Shown: piece by piece, positions 23,067-33,256 of the stretch
How the letters are laid out: every line of letters starts with the position of its first letter
Numbering within the stretch: the first letter of the stretch is position 1
Source of the DNA: Dioszegia crocea
Taxonomy: Eukaryota > Basidiomycota > Tremellomycetes > Tremellales > Bulleribasidiaceae
Assembly (NCBI GenBank): GCA_001600615.1
Contig: BCKK01000002.1
Span: 2,076,809 to 2,140,808 of the forward strand
Length of the DNA stretch: 64,000 nt
Direction of reading: 5' to 3'
Position numbers and translations under genes: made by a program
The notes under the pieces: model-generated
What the model saw: the letters and a program-made list of their open reading frames with translations, nothing else
Told to the model about the DNA's origin: nothing
Databases searched by the model: none

Positions 23067-24451
23067 ATGCCCTTGCTCAACCCCACCTCACTACCCTTGC
23101 CACTACTACGCCAGATCGCCCGCTCAAGATCGTCACCCCGATTTCGACGGGCAATATCCACAACTCCAATCTCAGCCGAGCCAAAACGCCCATTACCCCT
23201 CCGACCACTTACCCCATCTCTCCCACCATCCCCTACCTTGTCTGCCCTCGCATCTCGCCTTTCACTCCCACAATCCTCAGCTCTCCACCCAGCTCTGATA
23301 GCCTGTCTGACGCATCCATCTTTCGCTCGATCCTCCACTGCGTCAGCGAGTGACGCAGAGACAAATGAGCTTTTGTCGACACTGGGCAACTCGCTCTTGG
23401 GCCTGTTTGCCTCGGAGCATCTAGCTCATGCTTATCCTTTCCTCCCTACCGAAGCACTCAAGCTCGGCGTAACGGCATATGTCGGACCTGCAGCATGCTT
23501 CGCTATAGCTCGAGAGCTCGGCGTCGGGGTACAAGGCCAGGGCCAGGAGAAAGACGAGGAGCCAGCGGCCTACTCCCGTCGAAGGGGCCAAGGAGCGGGA
23601 GGACGGCCGGTGAGCGAAGGTGTCGCGGTGAGATGGGTGAGGGAGGTGGCATTCGAGAAAGTGCCCGTTGCGAGAAGGTTTAGAGGGCGGATGGAGCGAG
23701 AAGGCGGAGGAAGTCTAGGAGATGGTATGCAGAGGAGAGAAGGGTGGGAGGATGTCATTGCTGGGGTCGTCAAGGCGTTTGTGGGGTTAATATATCAAGA
23801 GCAGGTGGGTTGAGTCTTCGGGGGAAAAAAGACAAGCTGATGGAAATAGGGCATGACGGCAGCTAGACAATTTACACACGCACATTTCCTTTCACGATAC
23901 CTCGACATGACCACCCTCTTCAATTTCTCCAGCCCAAAACATGTCTTATCAAGAGTTGTCGCTAAGCATCTATCGGACGCAGGTGTCGAGCCAAGAGAAG
24001 GCGAGGGCAGTATTGAGTCCAGGTACGTCTTGGCGATCTGACCTCCATCGTAGACCTCTAGCTGACATCTAGACTCCTCGCGTCAACAGGAACAAATTCA
24101 CAATCCCCACTATTCAACATCGGCCTCTTCCTCCCCTCCGGTCTCAAACTATCAGAGGGTTACGGCTCTTCGCTAAAAATGGCCGAACATCGCGCTGCTG
24201 TAAATGCACTGCACGCTTTGTTCTTGGTTCGGGGCGACACTGAGCTAGAAGGCGGAATAGCCGGGCTGTCGAGGCGGAATAAAAGCCAGGGTCAGGGACA
24301 GGCAAGAGGACAGGGCCTGAAATTACCAACGGAATCTCATGGTGATTGGGCTTTGGAAGGCGGGAAGATTGGTAAGGGGTTGGAGTTTGTAGGCAGGGGA
24401 TGGGGAGGGGGTGAAGTTGTCGTCGAGAGTGGCAAGCGAGCTGCCGCTTAG
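23067..24451 (+). CDS. Mitochondrial large ribosomal subunit protein mL44 (MRPL3 homologue)
   Basis: Three exons; exon 1 is 23067-23804 and exon 2 begins at 23850. Arg-rich presequence with ISTTPI, then an RNase III-like fold without catalytic acidic motif (LSALASRLSLP, LIACLTHPSF, NELLSTLGNSLLGLFASEHL, YPFLPTEALKLGVTAYVG, VIAGVVKAFVGLIYQEQG, AARQFTHAHFLSR), and a C-terminal double-stranded RNA-binding-like domain (FNIGLFLPSGLKLSEGYGSS, KMAEHRAAVNALHALFL). This layout is that of mL44, a structural part of the mitochondrial ribosome. A long Gly/Arg/Gln-rich insertion lies within the RNase III fold. Start chosen at ATG 23067; a longer frame from 22950 lacks a presequence character. Confidence 0.87.
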
Positions 24452-24538
24452 TGTTTCGCATCATGCATACGAACTAGGAAACGCGCAAAAATTGACAAGC
24501 AGATCATTTTATATCTCTACAACCGTATTACGGCCCTT

Positions 24539-26118
24539 TTACGCGGACTTGGGTTTCAAAGACGACCCAAGATCGGCCGAAGGTCCCACAGGCTGGACCG
24601 CTATCCGACTCGCAGTTGTCAAGCCTGCTTCCGTGCTCTCGACTGAACTCGCAGCGATGGCTGCCTGCCTCGCTCTCCGCTCCTGGACCCATCTGCTCCC
24701 TCTGATCCACACCCATCTACTGCCCCTGCCTAGATCCTTCCCTATCCGCGCCAGACCCCTCCAGCCGCCTCTTACTACGCCCCAAAAACTCCAAGTTCCA
24801 GCCCTCCACCCTAGCTCTGGCGCGCCCACCCATTGACGCCTGAAGGGGATGAACCGCCTCCATCCCAGCCCCTGCTCTGCTTTGATTAGAGACTCCTCCT
24901 CTCCATTGTCTCTGATGACGAATCTGCCCCAGTCTTCCTTCCCTACACGTAACCTTCCTCTAGACAGCCTAGCTTCGATCCATCGGAGCACGCGTACATC
25001 CGAAGGATCCGGTAAAAGGGTGGTTTGGATAGATACGACGTTGTCCTGGCCCAAGGATTGGCGTAGGCGGCCGGCGAGGAGCGTGTCGGTGAAGAGGCGA
25101 TCGCCAATTACGAGGACGCGCAACGGTCCGTCTTTCGCAAGTGGACCGCTAGGTATGGGGTGATCCTCCGATGGTATTGAGGAGGCAGTATCCGTCATGC
25201 TCGTTCCGGCCTTCCCAGCTTCGATCTGCGCTGAGTCACTCCCCGCATTCACCTGCGCCTTCCTTGTCTCGCCAGCGGCTCCAGCCATTTCCTTCTCTGG
25301 CACGCTCATCGGATCAATCAAATCCTTCCCACCAATCCCACTCCCTTTGACCCTGGAAGTTTCGCCCAAAATCTTGCCCTCCGCCAGCTCCGTGAACATC
25401 CGCACAAACGCATCCTTATCGTCCCACTCCTCCTGAGCGAGTTGCATATTCCGTGTTCTGATCATCGAAGCTGAGGTCTGTGGTGGTCCAGGAAGCTCGC
25501 CGCGGAAGTATTGGAGAATAAGAGCTGAGCAGGCGGGTTTCGGGGTAGGGTGGAGTAGGACAGGTGTGCGAAGGTGGTGGGTTACTGATTCGGCCTGGGT
25601 CATTGTCAGCATACCGTAGTCCTGAAGTAGAGCCCAATGACTTGTGCCCATATAGCCCGTGACCCGAATTGAAGACTCACTGCCAGTCCTCCTGGATCTT
25701 TTCTCGTTCCTGCAGAATTGGAAACAACGAGTACTCGCCCCGGGTCAAAAGCAGCGAGCAGCTCAGACCAGGCAGTCTAACATCAGTCCAGACACTCAGA
25801 TGGCATCTTTCGACTCACTTTTAAAGGAGGGAAGAGCTCATCGCGCTCAGGAATAGTCTGACAGATGAGCTCGTGGGCCCGTATTCTTGAGCAATATGAC
25901 ACACCAAGCAATTATCCTTATCTATCACCACGGCACTGAAACCTGCCCTTCGAAAGGCCTTGTAGTCAACATGAGCGATACCTATTCTTCAGTCAGGTCG
26001 TCGCAAAATCAAGGTGCTTGATGGACGTACTCGGGACTCGGATGTCTGGGCGAAGGAGTTGCGGGCGGAATAGAGTGCCCAGAAAGATCAGCGCATTTGG
26101 CGGTTGAAATTTAGGCAT
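24539..26118 (-). CDS. GEP4: Mitochondrial phosphatidylglycerophosphatase, Gep4 type
   Basis: Starts at ATG 26118 with the Gep4-like N-terminus (NALIFLGTLFRPQLLRPDIR), then DYKAFRRAGFSAVVIDKDNC containing HAD motif I (DKDNCLT), a 39-nt exon (TIPERDELFPPLK), HAD motif II in VLVVSNSAGTRKD, RTPVLLHPTPKPAC, and the late HAD motif VLVIGDRLFTDTLLA. The enzyme dephosphorylates phosphatidylglycerophosphate in cardiolipin synthesis at the mitochondrial inner membrane. It carries a large insertion (Ser/Gly/Ala-rich, about 80 residues) before motif III and an Arg/Trp-rich C-terminal extension of about 110 residues. Convergent with mL44: the two stop codons are 87 bp apart. Confidence 0.9.
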
Positions 26119-26322
26119 GAGGTGCTGCAGCCCCCAGTGGGCCAGAGAAGAGAGTCCGATCAGGTCCCAAACCAACAGGTCGTCGGCCGATGGTAACAGG
26201 AGAAAGACTTGAAGGCGAGGTATGCAAAGTGTAAAATTGAAAAGTCCAAGATGTTTCATGTTCACATCTGTCCATCAACCTCTTTACAAACATCGCGCTG
26301 GACTTCCCTTAAGTCAGCCATA

Positions 26323-26842
26323 ATGTCCCATGCTGGACCATCCACAGCTGCGCTACACACCAGCGGCACGACCAAGCGACTATCTACACATGCAAAAATT
26401 CCCGCTGTAGGGGGAAAGTCTGGTCCTTCTGGGGGTTTGGTCGGTGCCGGTGCAGGAGCGAGCGGAGTGGGGTTAGGCAAGGAAGTTTTGAATCCTGGAG
26501 AACTGTGCGGCTTTGTGAGTCTTCTGTTGTGCTACTATACACTGCGGGATCCCAGCTAAGTACAGGTCGATACACTCCTCAGCCAGCTTGAGACGCGTTT
26601 CGACGAGATGAGTGAACAGGTCATGTACGTCTTTGTCCTTGGGTTTTCCGGCCATAGCTGACATCTGCAGGGGTAGAAGTGAGCCTTGAAATCGATCCTT
26701 TCCTGAGCAGCGCTGATTGATAGTGAATGAGATGTCTACTCGTATAGACAATCTCGAAAATACCATTCAGGACCTGATGAATGCGGACATTGACGTTCCC
26801 TTGACGACGCAAGAGGCGAAGTCTACAGAGGCGGCTCGATAG
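26323..26842 (+). CDS. HSBP1-like heat-shock-factor-binding protein
   Basis: Four exons 26323-26514, 26566-26624, 26671-26678 and 26724-26842 give 125 residues. The C-terminal half is the HSBP1 coiled coil: FVDTLLSQLETRFDEMSEQV, MGRMNEMSTRIDNLENTIQD, ending LMNADIDVP. The family forms a small trimeric coiled coil that binds and restrains heat shock factor. Residues 1-60 are a Gly/Ser-rich, disordered extension not present in the short animal protein. The 8-nt third exon is required to keep the heptad register. Divergent from the Gep4-type gene with only 204 bp between start codons. Confidence 0.87.
26671..26678 (+). other. 8-nt microexon within the HSBP1 coiled coil
   Basis: GGGTAGAA lies between a GT-AG intron of 46 nt (26625-26670) and one of 45 nt (26679-26723). 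Including it gives EQVMGRMNEMSTRID, in register with known HSBP1 proteins. I tried the other AG acceptors in this stretch and all gave an immediate stop or lost the coiled-coil frame. Confidence 0.8.
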
Positions 26843-27261
26843 GCGTGTCAGCGTGACATATCTGGGGAGTAGCTCGATCTTGGGACAGAGTTGTATACAA
26901 TCTTAGTAATCTTGAGCCGACATCAAGAGTGTTTTAGAAGGCAGATGCTCGACTCGAGTGCTGATGATGACTGCAGAGGCACCTCGCTGACCGTTAACTG
27001 ACCTCCAGCTGCAATCACACTCCTACTGATCCTTACCTCACCCTCCGACTGCTTTGGGCTGGACTGAGGCTGGCTTATTGCCAGTCAGTCTCAACAGATC
27101 AACTTCTCGGCGTGGACATCAATCACGCCTCGAATTGTCCTTCATAGATGCGAAAGCCCAAATCATACTAGTGTCCTATGAATAACTACACTCCCCTAAT
27201 CCCAAAAGTATGCCCGAAAGGCAGCCAATGAAAGGCTCATCGCTTTTTTGATTCAACTCCC
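26843..27261. other. Intergenic between convergent genes
   Basis: 419 bp between the HSBP1 stop and the end of the secreted repeat protein. No gene, RNA or repeat recognised. Confidence 0.4.
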
Positions 27262-30177
27262 CTATTCCTGCAGAATGAAATCGTCCGACTCCTCGACACA
27301 AGTGTTATCCTCCAGGATGAAGCCCTCGAGACATGACGAGACTGGGGTGTCAGCTGCCTGATTCAGCTCTCTGAGAATCGCACTCACCGATACACTGGGA
27401 CTGTACGCACGCCACGTCCTAAATTGGTCAGCATGAGCCGCTACTGTACCAAAGACTGCATCACTCACCGAAGCATTTGGAATCTCTGTGCAATCAGGGC
27501 CATCGCAAGCTCCGCACCGCTCAAGATTGTTGTCGATGTCGTCGATGCACTGCTGGGTTAGCCGTCATCCCAACTTCGTTTCGGAACAGCACGCTCACCT
27601 CAAATCCGAGTCGCCCACCAAACTTGAAAGGGCAGAGGGTTTGCCAAGCGCTGCATCGATTCTTTCGTCGACTTAGCGAGCCCTATATGATTAGCTAGTG
27701 TAGCAACAAGGAGAGTCAAGACTTACAGTAGGGACGGGATCCGCCAGAGCTCGGACGATGATTGGCACCGGCTCGGTCTGGACACCGTTGTTGTCTCCAG
27801 TCACGACAGCGTAGATGTTGTGTGGACCGGAAGGGAGATCGGCAGTGGGGACCTCAAAGCTGAAGGTGCTGACAGCTCGCTTCCGACGGCCGCTGGCTGC
27901 GGTGTTGGTAGCGGTGGTGTAGATGAGGACGCCGTCCATGTAGACCTCGATCTTTCCACACTCGGGTCGGTTATCGAGCGTACCCGAGAAGAAGATGCTA
28001 GTGGTGGATGTCTCGCCGGCCCTGGGGGAGATGAGGACTGGTGCGGGGCAGGGTTCTGGATAGGTGCGGACAGTGACAGTCACAGGTGGGGAATCGTACG
28101 CAGTCGCAGAGTTCGACGAAGTAATGACCGATACCGTGTGAGCCCCGTCGGTGGTGACAGGTTGTGACATGGTGAAGGCCCCGTTGCTGATGGGGACGAC
28201 CGTCACCTGGCCGTCCACCGTGATGGAGACCGCAGGGCAGTTTGAGCCACCCCCTGCAGTGCCGGTGATAAGGATTGCTTGCCCATTCTGCGCCGAGTCG
28301 TCGATGGGGGAAGTAAGGACCGGGGCAGGGCATGGGGTAATAGGAGAGGAGACCGTGATGGTGCGGACGATGGACGCTGGAGAATCGGCGCTGGCGGAGA
28401 TGATGGATCTCGAGACCACATAGATCTCGTGCGCGCCATCGGAGGTGAGCTCGTAGGTGGCAGAAAAGCTACCAGCCGATACGGCTGATCGCGTGACGGC
28501 GATCCCGTCGACGAACATATCGACGTTGGGGCAATCCGCTCGGCCGGTAGTCGTACCGCTGACAGTGATGAGCCGCGATTCCTGGTTTGTGTTGCCGGAT
28601 GGAACGAGGATGGAGGGTGTGGGGCAGGCCTGGATGACGGCAACGTTTGATGTTACAGGAGTGGAATCGAAGGAAGGGGAATCCGATGATAAAGCTTTAA
28701 GGCTGACCGTGTAGGCGCCGCCTCCATTGACATAAGCGTCGAGATTGAAGCTATTGCCGGTCATGCGAGCGTATCCCTGGTCACGTCCATTGATGAAGAC
28801 AGAGACTAGGGGACAAGCTGAAGAACGAGCGAAGGTGCCTGTAATGGAGATGAGGTTGCCGGACTGGACGGTTCCAGTTGTGGGTGTGAGGAGGACAGGT
28901 GGGGGGCAGGCGCTGAGTTGAAGGGTAAATGAGGATGTGGAGTCCGCGTAGCCAGAGTCGACGAAAGCAGGCGCGTTCGCTTTCGCAACCGCGGTGATTT
29001 TGTACTGACCGTTGGTACCGATATTCGAAGCGGCGTAGACGGGCAGAGTGAAGTCCGTACCTGACACCCCAGCGAGACCAAGGTAGATCCCGCTGAGATA
29101 CAGGGCCACGTTGGGACATTCTGCAGTTCCGGCGAACGTGCCAGACACCGTGATGTCTCGAGAGGTCACGACGGCATCGCTGGCAGGGGCGACGATGACG
29201 GGGGCAGGGCAGGCGACGGGGGGAGTGATGGTGAATGTGAAGGGGGCAGAGGCGACCTGGGGTAGATCTTGCCCGTTGGGGCCAGGGCCAGTGACCGAGA
29301 CGTACATTGTGTGGGTGCCGGCTGTGAGTACATCAGACCGAGTAAAGCCATTTGTGGCACCAGCGCCACGCAGATAGTCGTATCCGATGATACGACCGTC
29401 CAGCCAGAGGAAAATTTTGTTACAAACAGCGTCCGTTGTGTAGCCGGCTGACTCCACCCGCGTACTCATTGTTGCTGCAGATGTGGGGAGCGTCATGACG
29501 GGGACGCCGCAGGTATGAGTGATGGTGAAGGATGATGTGGAGCCGCCATAAGCCGAATCGACGAAGTTGGGCAAGCCAGCTTTGGCTAGGGCGGTGATGG
29601 AGTATGAGCCACTCGTACCGACATTCTCGGCGGCATATGCGGACAGCTCAAAGTTCGTGCCCGATACGCTAGCGAGGCCCATGTAGATCCCACTGAAGTA
29701 TATGGCTACATCTGGGCAGCCAGTGGTACCGGCGAAAGTACCAGTGACCGAGATCTGACGGGAGGAGAGGGTAGCGCCGTTGCTGGGGGTGAGGATGACG
29801 GGAGGAGGGCATTGGATGGGAAGAGTGATGGTGAAGGTGACAGGGTCAGAGGCGACCGGGGGTAGATAAGGTCCGTTGGGGTTGTTGGGGTCAGGCCCCG
29901 TGACCGAGACGTACATAGTGTGCGTCCCAGCGGTAAGGTCGTCGGAGCGGGTAAAGCCATTTGTTTCACCGACGCCAGCTAAATCATCGCATCCGATGTT
30001 TTGGCCATCGAGCCACAGGCAGATTTTCCGGCAGTTATCATCCGTAGTGTAGCCGGCTGATTCGACCCGGGTGCTCATCGTTGCTGCGGACGTGGGAAGT
30101 GTCATGACAGGGACGCCGCATGCTGCTTGGACGGAGGCGACGAGGGTAGCGAAGGGGATGAGGTATCTGAGGAACAT
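27262..30177 (-). CDS. Secreted modular repeat protein with PriA-like cysteine-rich C-terminus
   Basis: Starts at ATG 30177 with a signal peptide (MFLRYLIPFATLVASVQA). About eight modules of roughly 90-105 residues follow, each opening with C-x-x-P-V (CGVPVMTLP, CPPPVILTP, CPAPVIVAP and similar) and built like bacterial-type Ig-fold repeats with G-x-F/Y and VDG or YFSG turns. A two-module unit is duplicated in tandem. After an intron at about 27687-27726, four small exons encode a cysteine-rich domain (CSAWQTLCPFKFGGRLGFE, CIDDIDNNLERCGACDGPDC, DVACVQSQCIVSSC) resembling the C-terminus of basidiomycete PriA-like proteins. Likely a cell-wall or extracellular adhesive protein; function unknown. 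A TATATAT is at 30254-30260, about 80 bp before the start. Confidence 0.85.
28914..30125 (-). repeat. Tandem duplication of a ~609-bp two-module unit
   Basis: The segment encoding CGVPVMTLPTSAATMSTRV recurs in the next copy 203 codons later (DNA around 30055-30122 against 29446-29516) with mostly silent differences, and the following CP(P/A)PVI module recurs as well. Near identity at DNA level suggests a fairly recent duplication. Outer limits are approximate. Confidence 0.75.
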
Positions 30178-30422
30178 CTTGTGAGCGGGATGTACAAGGA
30201 TGTGGCGAAGGGGTGAGGGGGAATTGGAGAGATGGGGTTGAAACTGACCATCTTATATATGTCGAGGCTGAGAGCTTTGTTTGGGCCCTTTGCAAGGGTG
30301 TGTACATACCGGTGGGCAAAGTCAAATTTTGATAGACATCGTCCAACGGTCCTTTACGTGATGCTCGAGTGATAGTTTCTGCTTGTTTGGGGAATTCCCA
30401 AGGGGTCCGTGCCTGAAACAGG

Positions 30423-30450
30423 CTGAAACTCCCTGAAACTCCCTGAAACT
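30423..30450. repeat. Tandem decamer repeat
   Basis: Three consecutive copies of a ctgaaactcc-type 10-bp unit, the last one incomplete. Confidence 0.7.
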
Positions 30451-30576
30451 GCCGTGATGCACGAGGCACGAAGGGGGAAGCGAGGAATGCAACGCCGGCC
30501 ATCCTCTGCCGACTCGCCGAGCGTGAGATCAGCCGCCGATATAGCCTCCGGTAGGACCCCCCCCTCACCCAAAAAC

Positions 30577-30675
30577 GTTGGGTTCCGGGATTCAGGTTCC
30601 GTCGTGCCGTAAACTACTACTTCGGGTAACTTTTGGGATTTCAAACGCGATTTTGGCCGAAATCCGGAACCCAAC
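30577..30675. repeat. Inverted repeat, 12-bp perfect arms, 99 bp overall
   Basis: GTTGGGTTCCGG at 30577-30588 faces CCGGAACCCAAC at 30664-30675 around a 75-bp AT-richer spacer. Could be a small MITE-like insertion or a structured element; no target-site duplication is obvious. Confidence 0.55.
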
Positions 30676-31815
30676 CTCCCTGTAAGGTTCTCCGATAGAC
30701 TCGGACCGGCCCGTCCATAAGCCTGAGTCGTCCGCGAGATGCTCGTGTAGAAGCGGAACAGATCAGAGACTGAGTGATTGTATTACAGTGGAAGAGATCG
30801 CCGAAAGGCATCTTTGAAGCGAGCTGGGCTTGAAGCTTGATGAGCCACTACACGTCACTACTGGTGTACAGACGAAATATCTACCTCCTCCTGGCCGGCT
30901 TTTTGTCCACGAAGCATTGTGCGATCTTGCGCATGGTCGCCGGTCACTGCTGCTCTGAGAGTCTGAGAAGGTCTGAGACTCTGTGGGTGGCTGGCAGATG
31001 GCTGGCAGCGATCTGTTGAAGCACATGCACGGGGTGTCTGGAAGGTGTCGGGCATTTGTGAGCGCCTTCCGGCCGAGTCCGGCAAGGCACGACATTCCGG
31101 GGTTCTGTGTGCGGGGTATTTAATTGCCTGAAGTAGTTAGTACATTGCCCGAAAGGGTAATTTGGGAGGATTGACATTTAGGGGACATCTGGATCTCCGC
31201 GCCTCAGCGAGAAGGGCGTTGTTGCTTCAAGACCTAGACTGAATGCGGCAAGAGTCAACTCAAATGTCTCTAAGTTTGACCTATATACAGCATCGACTTA
31301 CTCGCCGCCGACACCCCTTTTTCCTTATCACCCCTCTGTGCCTGTTGTTTGTACTCGTATATCCCGAAGTCAGCTCAAAAGTCGCCGCTTTCAGCATCAA
31401 CATGAACTTCGATGCTGCTCGCGCATTTTCGGCCCCGCTCGGGGCGTTATGGGAATTCTCCATGGGGTTACTGCATACCTACTTATGACGCCTGCAGCAG
31501 CTGACAAGGAACGGCAACCGAACCATCAGCTGTAACAGGCACGACAAGGGACCGATGATCTGCTGCAGCTTCCTCTTCCGGACTGATCTGACAGGTTTCA
31601 GCGTCCTACACCCCAGCTGATATCTCCGTACCTCCATCCTTCTAGCTTAGACCGGCACACTGCCGGGCCCACCCTAGCTCTACGCGGCAGACATGCCATG
31701 CTCGGACCCGGCAAGTCGCGAAGGGCTATAAGTACCCGAATCTTTTCCCTCCTTGTCCTCTTCCCCACTTGCGCCTCTACCCTCCCTCCTAAGATCGCCA
31801 ATCATCCTATCCGCA

Positions 31816-33044
31816 ATGTTCCACTCCACCATGACCATCGCCCTCGTGGCAGCCCTCCTCCCAGCAACCATTGCCGCTCCTACGACAATGCAAAAACGCT
31901 TCACCGGAGCCGTCATCCGCTCCGGCCGAACCAACACGTGTCTCACCCTCCGAGGCGGCGTCCAGATCATTGACGGATCCCTCCTCAGCGTTGGAGATTG
32001 TGCCACCGCTACCAAGTGGGACATCAACCCAGGATCTGGCTCTGTCAATGTCACCGGTACCAGCTTCGCCCTTGACGCAGGTGCCCCCCCAGGCAACAAT
32101 GCCGTAGCCAAAGTGTGGACGTCGTACCCTGGCTTGACTCAGCAGACGTAAGTTCATTCACATGAAGCTAGATCCACAGCTGACCCTGGCAGCTGGTACT
32201 TGACACCCGACAACCGCATCGCCATCACTGGCGGTAACCAGTGTCTCGACCAGGGAGACAATGGACCCCAAACCTACCAGTGCACCACCGGTAACACCAA
32301 CCAAGGTGAGTTATTTCTGTCATACGCTCTCATGTGCTGACTGCCAGTATGGTATGTCGAGGGAGCTTTAGGCCCCGTCAGCTCCTCGTCCGCACCCGTC
32401 TCCTCCTCCAGCGCCAGCACCAACTCCACCTCGGCACCCTCATCCGCATCTGCGACCTCTATCAGTTCCGCCATCTCCTCCTCCGCTTCTGCCAACGCAA
32501 CCAGCTCGGCTGCTCCTACCACATCCGCATCTGCCAACTATACCGTCTCGGTATCCTCTGCCTCCGCTTCGGCATCCGCTTCACCCAGTACCACACCCCC
32601 TCCTCCCGGCTCCCAGATCAAGTGGAAGGCCAACCCCTCCAACTGCCTGAGCGTAACCTCCACCCCTGGTGATGGCGTCCCAGTCAGCCTCCAGGCCTGT
32701 CGTGGTCCTGCTGATGCCAACGTCGGAGGCCAGCTCTTCACCCACACCAGCGACGGTCTCATCCAGCTCACCGGTACCTCTTATTGTCTCGACGCTGGGA
32801 TCAACCCCTCCAACGGTGTCGGCATGAAGCTGTGGACATGCTACTCTGGTCTCGCTCAGCAGACTTGGCAGCTTCCGGGAACTGGCTTGATCAGCACCGC
32901 CAACAGTAAGCTTCCCACTTATCGCCGCTGAGGTTCGAGCTGACATTAGTAGACCAGTGCCTCAACATCGACAACTCCGACTACGTCCGCATTCAAACTT
33001 GGACTTGCTCTCAGCCTGACGTCAACCAGGGCTGGTCCTTCTGA
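31816..33044 (+). CDS. Secreted protein with two ricin-B-type (beta-trefoil) lectin domains
   Basis: Four exons. Signal peptide from ATG 31816 (TMTIALVAALLPATIAAP), with a possible KR processing site (QKRF). The first beta-trefoil-like domain (about residues 30-145) has CLTLRG, WDINPGSGSVNVTGT, FALDAGAPPGNNAVAKVW and QCLDQGDNG. A Ser/Ala/Thr-rich linker of about 80 residues, likely heavily O-glycosylated, precedes a second trefoil (WKANPSNCLSV, YCLDAGINPSNGVGMKLW, QTWQLPGTG, QCLNIDNSDYVRIQTW). The QxW-type repeats mark carbohydrate binding (ricin-B lectin/CBM13 fold). There is no catalytic domain, so this is a lectin or wall-binding protein rather than a toxin. The stop is TGA 33042-33044. 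Confidence 0.87.
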
Positions 33045-33256
33045 AAGTGCTCTGAGGGATGGTGAAAGCAGCGCGATGGACAATTACTCTACTATAATAT
33101 CAAAAATGGGAAGCTAGGACTTTAGCTAGAGAATGTATACGTGTGATAGGACATTGCGACGTTGAATGATGACGGTCTATGAGTTACTGACGAGGTAGAT
33201 CTCTACAAGGAGCTACCAATGATGCATGACCTTGCTCTCTGGGCTTGCTGACAACT

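Larger units (their letters stand above)
30178..31815. other. Intergenic region, 1.6 kb, with short repeats
   Basis: Divergent promoter region of the repeat protein and the lectin. No credible gene: the small open frames have no family features. It holds the tandem decamer at 30423-30450, the inverted repeat 30577-30675, clustered tctgaga and ggctggcag repeats (30953-31009), and a CTATAAG at 31726-31732, about 85 bp before the lectin ATG. Confidence 0.5.

Noticed and set aside
31243..31488. Possible small membrane protein
   Set aside because: Single hydrophobic stretch, no upstream signals, no recognisable family, in a repeat-containing intergenic region.
31816..33044. Ricin-like toxin
   Set aside because: Only lectin-type beta-trefoil domains are present; there is no catalytic ribosome-inactivating chain.
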